Below, piece by piece: positions 52,385 to 63,459 of a stretch of DNA of 64,000 nt. The stretch spans positions 19,128,390 to 19,192,389 of the forward strand of contig JBCFYV010002255.1 of NCBI GenBank assembly GCA_039000515.1, in the 5' to 3' direction. Numbering within the stretch: position 1 is the first letter of the stretch; the number at the start of each line of letters is the position of its first letter. This DNA comes from Timema cristinae. Lineage: Eukaryota; Arthropoda; Insecta; Phasmatodea; Timematidae. Below the pieces are notes generated by a model. The model was given only the letters and a program-made list of their open reading frames with translations, was not told where the DNA came from and did no database searches. The position numbers were made by a program, and so were the translations under genes.

Positions 52385-52560
52385 TAAGGGTTTCGGCCAG
52401 ACTGACAAGCGCGTTAGCTTGTAATTAGGAGATTGCTTTCTATTCAACAACTATCGAGAGCTAAGGTTCGAATCTTGGCTCATTGAACTGAGGGTGGTTT
52501 TTGACAAGTGATTTATTGTTGTGGTTCTCTCATCCTCTCTCCATGCTAATGGTGATTCTT
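52385..52560 (+). mobile_element. SINE family A/C intermediate, 3'-truncated
   Basis: GACAAGCGCGTTAGC, AGGTTCGAATCTTGG, GAACTGAGGGTGG and CATGCTAATGGTGATTC are recognisable. The shared tail is absent. Confidence 0.55.
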
Positions 52561-53520
52561 ATTTGTAAAGGCCTACATTGATTATAATATTGAAGTATTT
52601 TAATATATCAGTTTTACACACATATATACAAATAGGTATGGTTGATGATCTTACCAATTAAATTAGGCCGTTCGTACCAAGTGTGCTAAACCTATCGATA
52701 GTAATAAAAATGTCAAAATTAGAAGTTTTCCTATCACTCAATGAACCAACAAACAATAATATTGCTTAGCGCCTGTAAACTAGACTGTACTTGGTCGAGC
52801 GCGCGTTCAGTCGCTCCAGTCTGGCCACCTCTTATTACAACCAATGTGTTCTATTTTATTTTTTAGTCGCTCGCTCGCCCAGTTTGGCCGTCCCCTAACA
52901 CTGGCAGGAAAATGGTAGGAAAAAAATTGACTTAAGAGTTTCGTGATGATTGGCACTGTTTTATTTTCACAAGTTCTTTAGTTTTGGATTTGATGTTTGA
53001 CAGAGCACACCGCAAATGGCTTTCCGCCGAGAGTCAGAGCTGAAGATTTGGTGGTGTTACATGTACCGCAATGGTAGCTTAGGGCAGCGTTTTTCAAAAT
53101 GGGCTTTGCTAGGTATATAACATTATAATAGTTCCATTATTTTGAAAAATAATGTTAATTATGGATTTTAAAAAGATTCAATTTTATCTATCAAATTTTT
53201 TTCTTCTCTCCTTTCTATCTTCCCTCAAATTCCCGTGGCACACCTGCTAACCGTTCGCGACACATCGGTTTAAAAACGCTGTCCTATAGTGTCTGTAAAT
53301 ATAGAACTTCTTCTGGAAACCAAGAGTTGAGAATTTTTTTTTTTTAAGATGTGGAATTGTAAATACACAGTCAGCTCTAGTACCTCTACTTATAAATGTA
53401 CGATTGGGAAGCAGACGAACCGATACAATACTAGAATACTTCTTGTGCATTTGCAATTTATTTTTTAGTTTCGAAACTTTCCAAATATTATTTAGTATAC
53501 ACTACCACATGATGGTTTAT
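52561..53520. other. No gene recognised
   Basis: AT-rich. GTCGCTCGCTCGCCCAG and GAGCGCGCGTTCAGTCGCTC near 52797-52880 form a loose inverted repeat around CTCCAGTCTGGCCACC. No exon was identified. Confidence 0.45.
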
Positions 53521-54095
53521 AACATATTATGGAACTATGACATACATACATACTATACTATACATACAATACTAACATACTACATTTATGTACAATACAT
53601 TCACAAATATATCATATCATCAACTACCTACAATATAAATACATACAACATCACACAATACTTGGATCATACAAACATATATGATCAACATATGACCAAA
53701 CATACATAGCTATACATACACACTATACATACAAAAATACATAACCCATAACATAACAACATAATATCATACACACAACAAACAACATATATCATACATA
53801 CAAAACATAACATAACAACATACACACATACATACATAATACATACAACACATATATGCATACATACAAAACACTATATGATACATACATAACACATATA
53901 TGGATACATACAAACACATATATGCATACATACAAACACACACATACATACAAAAATATACATACAACATACAAAAATATACATACCCACATACAAACAA
54001 ACATATACACATACCCACACACAAACAAACATATACACATACCACACATACATACTATAAATACATACATACCATATACACACACGTACACACTT
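53521..54095. repeat. Large ATACA/ACATAC simple-repeat block
   Basis: About 570 bp of interleaved ACATACATAC, AACATA and ATACACATACC units with higher-order duplications (for example CAAACAAACATATACACATA twice near 53994 and 54025). Long open frames in several phases on both strands (Met/Tyr/Cys/Val-rich or Thr/His-rich) result from the stop-poor repeat. Confidence 0.93.
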
Positions 54096-54642
54096 AAATA
54101 ATTTTATTCCTTTGAAGTTTTCCATAAACGAGCGACTTTTTTGCCAGTACTCAAATAGGCAGCGACATTTGAAATTGCGGCTTATATTACTGCTCTGCTA
54201 GTTGATGGAAAACCTTTATGAATCATTAAATGAGGTTAAATTAGCCCATAAAAATATCTGATAGCTTTCCTACCTGCTTTTGACAGTTTCGTGCGTTGAA
54301 AGGAGCGCTAGAACAAAAACCACCACCTCATTTTCGTGATAAATTGTGCAATAGGATACTCCATTTGCATGCATGTTTGTTTGGTTTTTTAAAATAAACT
54401 TTTTCATTTTATGGAAATTGGAAAACTATAAATGTTTTTTATGCCGACAGGTACGAAACAAAAAAATTTCCACATTTTTTTTTTCTTTGTAGTTTGGGAT
54501 GGTAATTCTATTTAATTTTGTCGAGTTGTTGAGGGCTAAAGTTTGCTCAATATATTATCTAGTCCTTTTTTCTAGTTTATATATAAAAAAATATGAACTC
54601 ACTTCAAACAATTTGTGTGTATTGGTGTCTTTTTTTTTACTA
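54096..54642. other. No gene recognised
   Basis: AT-rich. The frame at 54499-54756 ends within the next SINE and has no domain. Confidence 0.45.
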
Positions 54643-54650
54643 TACTTAAC

Positions 54651-54655
<5 letters not shown>

Positions 54656-54682
<27 letters not shown>

Positions 54683-54946
54683 GCATCGCGTCTTACTACC
54701 CGTTCGGGTTATACGCACTTACGCTAATGTGTAATGGTAGGGTGATTGTGAGATGAATGAAGGACCTACAGTTTAACGTGGAATCCGAACCACGGTGGCG
54801 ACCTGCATTCCACACATTCACAAGATGTCTTGGCAGAGGTGTAGGAAGGGTATGGAAATCAGATATATCTGTGCCGGGACCGAGGATCGAACCCCGGCCG
54901 CCAGCATAGAAGTCTGACACCTTACCCCTAGACCACCAGGTCACCC
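54656..54946 (-). mobile_element. SINE family B, full length with TSD
   Basis: The 13-bp duplication TACTTAACTATTA lies at 54643-54655 and 54947-54959. Head, body and tail are complete. Confidence 0.93.
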
Positions 54947-54959
54947 TACTTAACTATTA

Positions 54960-55687
54960 CTTGTATAATTGGTCACCCGGGTGGCAAAGTGGACACCTTC
55001 CTTGAACTAGCGAAAAAAGTCCGTTATTTGTGAAAATATTTTTTTTTAATCTATGTTGTTTGTACATGGATTATTCTTTACGATACCGCATACTGTACTT
55101 ACGTAATTTAAACATCTAATTACTGCACTATAAAGTAGAGTGGTATAGTTATGACTAATGAATAAATGTACTGTGAAGTTTGCATAAGACTCTGAAACAA
55201 TACACAAATAAAATGAAATATGTACCTTAGATCTACTGTAAGGGTCCACTATTTTAATAATAGTTTGTACCAGCTACCAATTATGGTGAAAATTCTGTAA
55301 ACTTTTACCTCTTAGCGATTTCCTATTTATAACGGACCGTTTAATTTTCCTCGGAAAATAAACATGGGCTCAAACGGTGAAACATCTTCCCAATAACGGA
55401 CATGGGCACTGCTAAAGACGTACGTTTAACTTAAAACTCTCTAAATAGCGGACGGAACTTACAAACACCAGTCAATACATTTTACAATACAAATGTTTAT
55501 AAACGCCAATGTTATCCTTGAAGCAGGAGGTGAAGTACCATATTCTACATGTTGGCGGAACAGTTCTATTGATATAATTACCTATTTCGATAGAGGTATA
55601 TTCAACAATATTTTTAAAAAAATCTAGATTAAAAATACATATCTTAAATTTAAGAACTACACAAAAACTCACAAAAAATACATAGCT
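54960..55687. other. No gene recognised
   Basis: AT-rich with only short domain-less minus-strand frames (55046-55249, 55472-55693). CGGACCG and AACGGACATGGGC words near 55330-55400 hint at an old repeat that was not classified. Confidence 0.4.
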
Positions 55688-55935
55688 AATCACGCCGTTC
55701 CCTTACGGGGTAGGCAAGAAACTTCTCATATTGCTCAAAAACAACTCTGGACTTAATCCATCCTCACTAACTTTCTCCTCGTGCTCTTTTCTACTTAAAA
55801 CTCTTAAATGTTTTTCTTTTTCACACATTCATATACAATATTTATTCACGTCTTACATGGCCTACCCTATCCTTTTGATCCACACACACGCACACACACA
55901 CATGCACACACACACACACACCACACACACACTCT
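55688..55935 (-). mobile_element. LINE 3'-terminal fragment, with (AC)n
   Basis: The minus strand ends CCCCGTAAGGGAACGGCGTG, identical to the 3' end of the LINE at 12240-13690. The preceding 200 bp also match it (ATATGGCCTAACC/CATGGCCTACCC and CATTCATATACAA blocks on plus). A CA microsatellite at 55885-55931 has expanded where the other copy reads CACACTCTACC. Confidence 0.72.
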
Positions 55936-56261
55936 ATCTTCAGATATTTGTTTCGTCACTCGAAGTCTCGAACTGCACACAAAAATGTTTAGTTTATTTA
56001 AACTATAAGTTTATCAAGTGTTAAAAGATTTGAGCTCATTTATTAAACATTTTGGTTTATTTTGAGGAAGTACGTAAGAACATTCCAAAGGTATGCATGA
56101 AACACCCTTATCTACGGTTTTGAATTGAATAAAATAATATATTGATTTTTATAATTCCTGTACATCTAATGCTTGACAGGGGTGTTCATGTACGCTATTG
56201 TATTTTTTTATGTTTGTCATCTGGATAGATGTATTAAATATAATAAATTTATTTTTAGGCG

Positions 56262-56538
56262 GATGACCTGGTGGTCTAGGTGTAAGGTGTCAGACTTCTG
56301 TGCTGGCGGCCGGGGTTCAATCCTCGGTCCCGGCACAGATTTATCTGATTTCCAAACCCTTCCTATACCTCTGACAAGACATCTTGTAAATGTGTGGATG
56401 AATGTGTGGAATGCCAGGCCTCCAACGTGGTTCGGATTCCACGTTAAACTGTAGGTCCTTCATTTCATCTCACAATCACCCTACCATTACACATTAGCGT
56501 AAGTGCGTATAACCCGAACGGATAGTAAGACGCGGTGC

Positions 56539-56598
<60 letters not shown>
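56262..56598 (+). mobile_element. SINE family B, full length with TSD and 65-bp (TAA)n
   Basis: ATTTTTAGGCG is duplicated at 56251-56261 and 56599-56609. ATGAATGTGTGGA is duplicated inside the body. The TAA tail (about 56540-56598) is among the longest here, as expected for a young copy. Confidence 0.93.
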
Positions 56599-56599
<1 letters not shown>

Positions 56600-56734
56600 T
56601 TTTTAGGCGTACTTGAAGTGCACTTTATGAACACTGTGTGTATCAGCACATTACTTACAAAATAAATTAATATTGCAGCGGGCATATTACTCGGTACTCC
56701 AATCAATAATTCGCCAGGTTGATAAAATTTTTGA

Positions 56735-56815
56735 CCGTTCTGGGTATTTGACTCGGGACCCCTGGTTTAACAGGCAGGTGCCCTATAGACTAAGATAAGG
56801 CTCACCCATCAGTTG
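56735..56815 (-). mobile_element. tRNA-like sequence, SINE head or pseudo-tRNA
   Basis: Minus-strand CTTATCTTAGTCTATAGGGC, CACCTGCCTGTTAAACCAGG and GTCCCGAGTCAAATACCC have A-box/anticodon-arm/B-box order. Arm pairing is incomplete, so it is not called as a tRNA gene. Confidence 0.4.
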
Positions 56816-57062
56816 CATAATCCCGGTCAAACATTTTAAAATAATACCATCAGGTTAAATACGTTTAGGTGATTAGGTCATTTTTTAAAACATTTACTTT
56901 TCTTTAGCTTTATCACATTTTGAAAGAGGTCATTTTAAAACTGCAATCTCTTGAAACTACACACACCTCCATGAATGACAACAAATCTGATAAGCTTTTA
57001 CATGTTTTAAAATTATTTTTTTATATTCTTTGCAACATTGATTTTTCAATCACTAATTTATA

Positions 57063-57335
57063 TAGGTTGAACTCGGTGGTCTTGTGTTTAAGTTCTCGTC
57101 TCAGTACCTGTTCGTGGGTTCATACCTAGCCGGTGTCGATGGATTTTTCTTGAGTGATAAAAATCCGTAGCACAACTTCCTTCGGAAAGAAAGTGAAACC
57201 GTCGGTTCCACGTCGATTGTGGCGTGTAAAAGCAGAAGGTATGTGAAAATACCTTTCCCGGACAAAATTGACAGGTCCTTAATATGATCAGTCGTTTCAG
57301 AAAGGGCACGATAAATACCCAAAATAAATAAAAAT
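57063..57335 (+). mobile_element. SINE family D, most complete copy
   Basis: GAACTCGGTGGTCTTGTGTT head, GTTCGTGGGTTCATACC B-box region, CCGTAGCACAACTTCCTTCG, GTCGATTGTGGCGTG and ACCTTTCCCGGACAAAATTG, ending in CCAAAATAAATAAAAAT. Overlapping minus-strand frames of 73 and 92 codons are shadows. Confidence 0.75.
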
Positions 57336-58320
57336 TATTCCTTTTAGTCGAATTGACGGTGTCCAAACAATCAATCTCTCACATAAAAATTTCCCAATCC
57401 ACCCCCCTCCCAAATAGCTGTAATCTCTTTTGTATTTATTATACGTTGTTATCCTTCGCCACCAATGGAATGTGTTTTATCTATATATTGTGCACTTAAA
57501 GGGTGTTTCTAAGTAGACTGGTTCTTGTCGTGTACACGATGTCGCTAAAATAATCTGCAGTCTCAACTCTTCAGGAGTGATAATATAAAAGAGCAAGTTA
57601 AGTAAGCGAGATAAGTTAAGTTCCTTGAAACAAGGCAAGGACGACATAATGGTGGAAAGAGGTGTCAGCTGGTTTTTTTTTTCTTTTTTTTTTTCAGTGT
57701 GAGCCCTGATAACTAATCTTCTTCTTATCGAGCAAGTTGACTCACTTATTTTTAATTTGCTTGTGTACAGTCCAATTTTCATCTGAAGGAATAGTTTTCG
57801 GCAGTTTTAAAATTTAATGACAGATTTTTTTTTTTTTTATAAATATCTATCTCCAATCAAGTAATCTACATTTTTCACTTTTCATAAATGATATCAATAC
57901 CCTTTAAGTAACACTAATAATAAAATAGAATGTTTGATCCCCAAACTTTATTTTCTAAATGTTCCTTAGGTTTCTATAATGATATATTATTTTTTTGGTG
58001 TTCTATCTTACGACAGATCCATTCCTTTTGTCAGTGAACTTAGACCATTAATGCGCTCTCTGTCTTATGCCTCCTTCAGCTCCCAGAATTTTCTTCTTTC
58101 ATTCAAGTCATTCAATATTTGAATCCTTCTTCATTAGCTTCTCTTTCCTCAACGTATATATATGCTTATAGAGTATGTGAAAAAGAATATTTTGTTTGGA
58201 GACAATTTTATAAATTCTAAGAGAGCAGAAGAATTACGAATAGTCAATCTTTTATTTTGAACCATATGATTAGTTATATGGTATGTTATTCTGATATGAA
58301 GGAATGTATAATATATATTT
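57336..58320. other. No gene recognised
   Basis: A left end of the TACAGTCCAAT MITE (TACAGTCCAATTTTCATCTG) is visible at about 57766, but its partner end is not. The rest is AT-rich without domains or termini. Confidence 0.45.
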
Positions 58321-58321
58321 T

Positions 58322-58540
58322 ATCACCGCGCGTCTTACTACCTTTTTAGGTTATACGGATAAATAATAGTTGGGTAGGGATAAGGAAGGAAGCCCTTTAA
58401 AAGGTAATCTACTACCAGCATTTGCGTGGAGAGGGAATGGGAAACCATTTAGTAAAAATTAACCTAAGTATACCGGGAATCGAACCTTGATCTCCCAGTC
58501 ACCAGCAGGCAGTCCAATACGAGAGTGACGTCTTAGCCTC
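58322..58540 (-). mobile_element. SINE family C
   Basis: Plus strand starts CACCGCGCGTCTTACTACC, with TTGCGTGGAGAGGGAATGG and GGGAATCGAACCTTG. The head is cut at a poly-C/CT run. Confidence 0.72.
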
Positions 58541-58573
58541 AACCCCCCCCCCCCTCTCTCTCTCTCTCTCTCC
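58541..58573. repeat. Poly-C / (CT)n tract
   Basis: Ten or more C followed by about 20 bp of CT repeats at the SINE head edge. Confidence 0.9.
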
Positions 58574-58964
58574 CCAGACTGGCAGGTCAGGCGCGGGAAA
58601 GGAGACACGCGGCCTAGCAGCTGGTTGGCATTCCAGACCTGTGGAATGTCAAGTCTCAGTTGTTGGGGACAAAATGCAAGATCTGCAGCAGGCGAAACTC
58701 AATGCGCATGCTCAATGCCCTTTGCTCTCCTCATTACTTGAGTTTTGTTGCTACTCTAGTTCCTCAAGAGTGGTATGGTGGATTTGTTATTATATAATTT
58801 GATTTGTATTTTCTTTTCAGTGAGGGGTTTCATTAGCTTATTCAAGAAGTCAAAACAATCCTCATTTATGTGAAGATAGGTTCTGTAACCTTCAGGTCAA
58901 ACAAATGATCCCTTTTTAGATACCACTGCATACATCAAAACCTCCTCCTAAAAACGTTACCTTA
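58574..58964. other. GC-richer unique patch then AT-rich sequence
   Basis: AATGCGCATGCTCAATG at about 58699 contains an NRF-1-like half palindrome, and TTCCAGACCTGTGGAATG is a small dyad. No start site or exon could be established. Confidence 0.3.
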
Positions 58965-59360
58965 AAAGTAATTTTCACGGGAAAATGAAAATATCAATTC
59001 TATTTAAAATCGTAATCAATGCCTATATACGAATTTTAATCAAAATCATTAGAGCCGATTTTGTTAAAATCGATTTTTTCTCTTTCAACCCTTCAGTAAA
59101 CTAACCTTAATTTTAGGGTTATATATCCAATTCCAAAAACCCTTCGTGGCAACCCTATGTAAACCCTAGATTACAAAGTTTTAGCCGATCGGTAAAATAG
59201 TTTAGACTAAGTCCGAGGTACAGACGATGGAAATTCAAAAACCACTTTTTTGGATCCGGGAGGTCATGCATGAAACGTCGAGATTGATCAAAATCTCGAG
59301 TTCGATTTATTGGACGATCACAATAATTTCTCTTCCTGTAAGAAAGCGAGAAAGTAAAAA
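58965..59360 (+). repeat. Long dispersed repeat, copy 4 (right part)
   Basis: TTTTCACGGGAAAATGAAAA, AGAGCCGATTTTG, GATCAAAATCTCGAGTTCG and the end AAGAAAGCGAGAAAGTAAAA match the copy at 19180-19565. The left half is absent. Confidence 0.68.
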
Positions 59361-59404
59361 CTAACAAAAATAATGAAGTTAAATCTTATCAATATAGACT
59401 GCAA

Positions 59405-59650
59405 CCAGCCCCATGGTGTAGTGGTTAGTCCATCTGGTTACGAACCTGTATGTCCATAGTTCGATACCCGGCTGGTATATTGTGTTTTTTTTTTAACTTT
59501 AAGGGAAATTATCGCAACGGTCACCAGTGTTTGATTAATTAGACTTAAATTAGTTTAATATTCACACCGACTCCACCACTTCCTAATAACATTTGCGTGG
59601 AGGGAGATTGGCAGTCTACACGCAGGGTGACTGACCCTGGATTAAATATT
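59405..59650 (+). mobile_element. SINE family E
   Basis: Head CCCATGGTGTAGTGGTTAGT, B box ATAGTTCGATACCCGG, body GGTCACCAGTGTTTGATTAA and a 3' part that differs from the 7925 copy. Confidence 0.7.
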
Positions 59651-60289
59651 TCTCACGGTCCTACGATTAAAAAAAACGTAGACTGCAAATACAATCTATT
59701 TGTATTTTCCAAAAGTATCTTCCTACAAATTCTACTATAACTTTATTGACGTATGAATCATATAATTGAGTACGAGAGAAACTTACAAAACAAAATTGAC
59801 CTTGACGGCGGTGTGAATGTAACGCGGGTGTCGTTCAAGGTAATAAGTGGTTGGTGCCTTGAATAGCCTTTTATAGAGAGCTGGTATGTAGCCAACATTA
59901 AAAAAAACGTTAACTTATATCTATCTACCTTTGATCTTTGGAAATTGACGACATATGTCCAAGAGTGAGATCTGGAAAACACATATAATGCCCCATGATT
60001 GTGTGATTAGTAAAAAAAAAAAAAATTAACCGCCGAACCAAAGGTTTTTCTCTAACCGGTGGATTGTTTTCAGTCATATTCAACTAAAAGAATTGTCTTA
60101 TACTCATAGGCCAAGTCATGACTGTGATGCGTAGCTGTACTTTTCAAAATAGTATCACACTAACAATTTATTAAATCGACATTAACGTTGTCCTCAAATA
60201 AACATATTGATATGATATTTTTAAAAAAAAATTGTCATTCCAAAATACCGGAATTTTAGTAGGATATTTTAGAAAATACAACAGGTATT
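59651..60289. other. Mostly unassigned
   Basis: ACTGCAAATACAATCTATTTG and TTTATTGACGTATGAATCAT near 59675-59760 are scraps of the TACAGTCCAAT MITE. The 74-codon minus frame has no domain. Confidence 0.4.
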
Positions 60290-60471
60290 TTTTTTCTTTG
60301 GTCAACATGTTAATATTTTACTTAGTAGTATCTTTTCTTTTATAGGTAAATATGATATATATCAATAGGGACAGCTGCGAATCACACGAATTGACGTATG
60401 AATGCACGAAAGTAGATCTAGTAGCTTTTGTAACTATAAAAAAAGTTCCTTTCTAAATTTGACTATATTTA
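60290..60471 (+). mobile_element. MITE of the TACAGTCCAAT family, partial
   Basis: GGTCAACATGTTAATATTTT, AGCTGCGAATCACACG and ATTGACGTATGAATGCACG are family words. The right end TTCTAAATTTGACTAT is decayed. Confidence 0.58.
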
Positions 60472-61002
60472 TGAGATTGCTATAGTCGAACCACCCTCGT
60501 TGTTAAGAATCACGAGCCATCAGATAACTAAGCCGCCTTTGACTCGGGGGGGGGGGGGGCTTTATGCCGCCAATAGTACAATTACAACCGTACTAATGTG
60601 TATAGACTATCAGGCTGGATTATAATTTTATACAAGCTATACTAGTTAAGTACGGTTATAGATGTGTCTAAATATTATAGCTTGACTATTTAATCCATTA
60701 TTACCGCATATTAATAATGTTATTTTAATGATATTTATAATACTTTTCAAGTTAGCAGATAAGTATATTCTTCTGAAAATTGGACTATAGTAATTTTTGA
60801 ACTGTAAGAAAAGGCTTACTCTAGAATGGTCCGAGCGTATCATTATAGCTCGTTCATAGTCCAGACCTATTGGGCCGTTGAACTCTAACATGGTGGTCGA
60901 CAAAGCATTCCACCTGCGCTTGTGGATACGTGGTTTATACCGTCTGATCTGGTTTGTCGGAGATTGAGATGTTGGAGAGTTTTTTGCCTTCTTTATCATC
61001 TT
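60472..61002. other. Unassigned, poly-G at 60548
   Basis: A run of 13 G lies at 60547-60559. The minus frame 60646-60999 (117 codons, MIKKAKNSPTSQSPTNQIRR and onward) shows no domain and is low-confidence. The GC-richer part 60820-60980 could belong to an unclassified repeat. Confidence 0.35.
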
Positions 61003-61232
61003 ACTACCCGCTCGTGTTATACTTCTATGTACTAATTACACTAATAGGTTAGGGATTAGGAAGGCTTAATTTAGAGGAAATGCACCAGCATTTTCGTGGA
61101 GGGATAGTGGAAAAACATTTAAAAAAACCTCAAAACACCCGGACTGGGATCGAACCCCGTTCTCCACATCCTCGGCAGTCTAGTCCAACACGAGAGTAGC
61201 ACGTTAGACCACGCGGCTGCCCAAGCGGATGG
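61003..61232 (-). mobile_element. SINE family C, near full length
   Basis: Plus ATCTTACTACCCGCTCGTGT tail, GTGGAGGGATAGTGG, GGGATCGAACCCCG and head CGCTTGGGCAGCCGCGTGG on minus. Confidence 0.75.
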
Positions 61233-61557
61233 TTGGAGTTTGAATCTTGTCCTGGCTCAGTGTACGTAGTATGTTCCCTCCCCCTTTCTCCCATTCATAT
61301 GTGGGTACATTTCTTATAAACTCTACCCTCTTGTTCCAGATCCCATTAGTGTAGATATGAGGCTAGCTCAAACGGGGGAAGATGGTGGAGCGATACGATG
61401 CGTGAGAGACTCGGGTTAAAATCCCGGCGAGAGCAGGTATCTTAAATTAATAGCATCTTTACTCTATTCGAAAGAAGCAGAAGATGGTGAGAAATTGGGA
61501 AATCACAATGAATACGGCTCTAGGCACCAATTTTTTTAAATTTATTAATTTATTTAT
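61233..61557. other. SINE C 3' remnant and a tRNA-like head
   Basis: GGTTGGAGTTTGAATCTTGT to CCCATTAGTGTAGATATGAG is a plus-strand family C piece. GCTCAAACGGGGGAAGATGG and GACTCGGGTTAAAATCCCGG at 61363-61440 form an A/B-box-like pair of another family. Confidence 0.4.
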
Positions 61558-61798
61558 TTATCACCGCGTCTTATAACACTTTCGGATTATACACTTATAT
61601 GTACTAATTACGCTAATGTGTCAGGGATGAGAAAGATTGAATTTAGAGGAAGTGTACCCGCGTTTTTGTGGAGGGTGAGTGGGGAAACCATTTAAGTAAA
61701 AACCATCTCAGTACATCCGTCCGGGATTCAAACCCCGATCTCACCGGTAGTTCCCCATATTGCGAGAGTTGACGTCTTAGGCCATTCGGCTACCAAAG
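61558..61798 (-). mobile_element. SINE family C, head-to-head partner 1
   Basis: Tail plus-strand ATCACCGCGTCTTATAACAC to head CCCACTTTGGTAGCCGAATG on minus. It meets the plus-oriented copy at 61799 within its first head bases. Confidence 0.78.
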
Positions 61799-61950
61799 TG
61801 GGCCGCATGGTCTAAGGCGCTACTCTCGCAGTAGACTAGATCGCCCGATGACGGCTAGATCGAGGTTCGAATCTCGGTTGAGGATTATTGAGGGTTGGGT
61901 TTTTCCAAAATGTTTTTTTCAACTCCCACGCAAATGTAGATACACTTCCC

Positions 61951-62007
<57 letters not shown>

Positions 62008-62087
62008 CTTCCGAAACCCTAAAACCACTAGCATAATTAGTACATAAGTGTATAACCGAAACGAGTAATAGTAAGATGCTGGTCCTT
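61799..62087 (+). mobile_element. SINE family C, head-to-head partner 2
   Basis: TGGGCCGCATGGTCTAAGGC head, ATCGAGGTTCGAATCTCGG B box, and a body interrupted by a CT/AT microsatellite. The tail CCGAAACGAGTAATAGTAAG is kept. The CCCACTTTGG head start is missing or shared with its neighbour. Confidence 0.78.
61951..62003. repeat. (CT)n(AT)n compound microsatellite in a SINE
   Basis: CTCTCTCT followed by about 32 bp of AT repeats has expanded in the TTCCTCTAAATTAAACC part of the SINE body. Confidence 0.93.
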
Positions 62088-62399
62088 AAAAAAAACTTCT
62101 ATTGTTCTCTGAATATTATTCACACTCTTGTGCTGATATAAGTCTGTTCAGAAAGTCACGTCAAATACATCAAATAAATGGGATTTGTGGGGGGGGGGGG
62201 GAGTGTACGTCATGTATACGGTTTCAAAATAGAGAAACAAGAGAGGCGTTGAACGTCTAGGGTCAACCTCATAGGTCAATCCAAGATCGAGGTAATGAAA
62301 TGATGATCATAAAAGAAAGTGACCTTGAAAAGCAGTAATAGAAGAATGCTACGCAACACACAAACAAAAAAAAAAATTAAATCTGGACTGATGATGTAG
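62088..62399. other. No gene recognised; poly-G
   Basis: A poly-G run at 62189-62201 is the only feature. Confidence 0.5.
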
Positions 62400-62612
62400 A
62401 CCTCTAGGTTTCTACAAAGGATCTTTTAGAATTTTTTAGAATTTTATTTGTAGTCAACATTGATAACATTCTCCTATATTATTAATGTTATTTTATAAGT
62501 GTTTATAATATCGATAAAAAGTGACAGCTTCAGATCACGTGACTTGACGTTTGAACATGGTGAATTTTCTGTTTTCAGATAAGGTTCTTTCTATGAACAT
62601 TGGAATTATACC
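62400..62612 (+). mobile_element. MITE of the TACAGTCCAAT family
   Basis: TAGTCAACATTGATAACATT, CAGCTTCAGATCACGTGACT and TTGACGTTTGAACATGG, with the right end CTATGAACATTGGAATTATA. The left end around CTAGGTTTCTACAAAGGATC is degraded. Confidence 0.62.
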
Positions 62613-62769
62613 ATGCTGAGCGGAACAGTCAAATTCCATTCCATGAAAGGTTATTATGTTACATACATTAATTCTCCAGTTCTTTACACACGTCCATGAA
62701 GGGTCGACATAATTCTAGCCCTCCCCAACGCTTTTGACATTTCACTTTTTAATCTTTCTTTATAATTCA

Positions 62770-62925
62770 AATGACTCATCTTCGTAGCCGAGTGGTCAGG
62801 GAGAAAAAAAACCTATCACTCCTTAATTTAGTTAAATTTATCAGATCAAAACACCTTTCTAATTAAATTTAGATTAAATGCGTAGTATAACCAGAACGGG
62901 TAGTAAGACGTGCTGAATTTAAAAA
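62770..62925 (+). mobile_element. SINE family C with large internal deletion
   Basis: The head CTTCGTAGCCGAGTGGTCAG jumps to AAACCTATCACTCC and the tail AACCAGAACGGGTAGTAAG, missing the B box and most of the body. Confidence 0.6.
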
Positions 62926-63180
62926 AAAAATTAATATTGTAAAAATAAAGTATAAATTAATTCATAAAGAAGTATTATTGGAAGCTTATGATAAACTCTT
63001 TCGATGGACTTTATAATTAATAAATCAAATAAGCTACATTTATAGAATGCTATATTTTATTGAATTTCAATCATTGAAGTCGAAAGTGGGCTGGCTTCCT
63101 ATAAAAATCGAGGTTTAGTTATCTCTTTGCAATTGAATCATTATTTCCATGACATGGTGATCCATGCAATTAATATTTTC
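62926..63180. other. AT-rich, no feature recognised
   Basis: Nothing beyond AT-rich sequence was identified. Confidence 0.5.
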
Positions 63181-63459
63181 ATTATTTATTATTATTAGCA
63201 CCGCGTCTTACTAACCTTCGGGTTATACGCACTTACGCTAATGTGTAGTGGTAGGGTGATTGTGAGATGAAATGGACCTACAGTTTAACGTGGAATCCGA
63301 ACCACGGTGGAGGCCTGGCATTCCCCACATTCACAAGATGTCTTGTCAGAGGTGAAGGAAGGGTTTGGTAATCAGATAAATCTGTGCCGGGACCGAGGAT
63401 TGAACCCCGGCCGCCAGCACAGAAGCCTGACACCTTACCCCTAGACCACCAGGTCACCC
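63181..63459 (-). mobile_element. SINE family B, full length
   Basis: Complete from GGTGACCTGGTGGTCTAGG (minus) to the tail. The flanks ATTAATATTTTCAT and ATTAATATTCAT are an imperfect duplication. Confidence 0.92.

Noticed and set aside
53767..54125. Overlapping Met/Tyr/Cys/Val-rich and Thr/His-rich frames
   Set aside because: They arise from stop-poor ATACA repeats, occur in several phases on both strands and have no start or splice support.
60646..60999. 117-codon minus-strand frame as a gene
   Set aside because: No domain, no supported start or splice site, and it lies in sequence of mixed repeat character.
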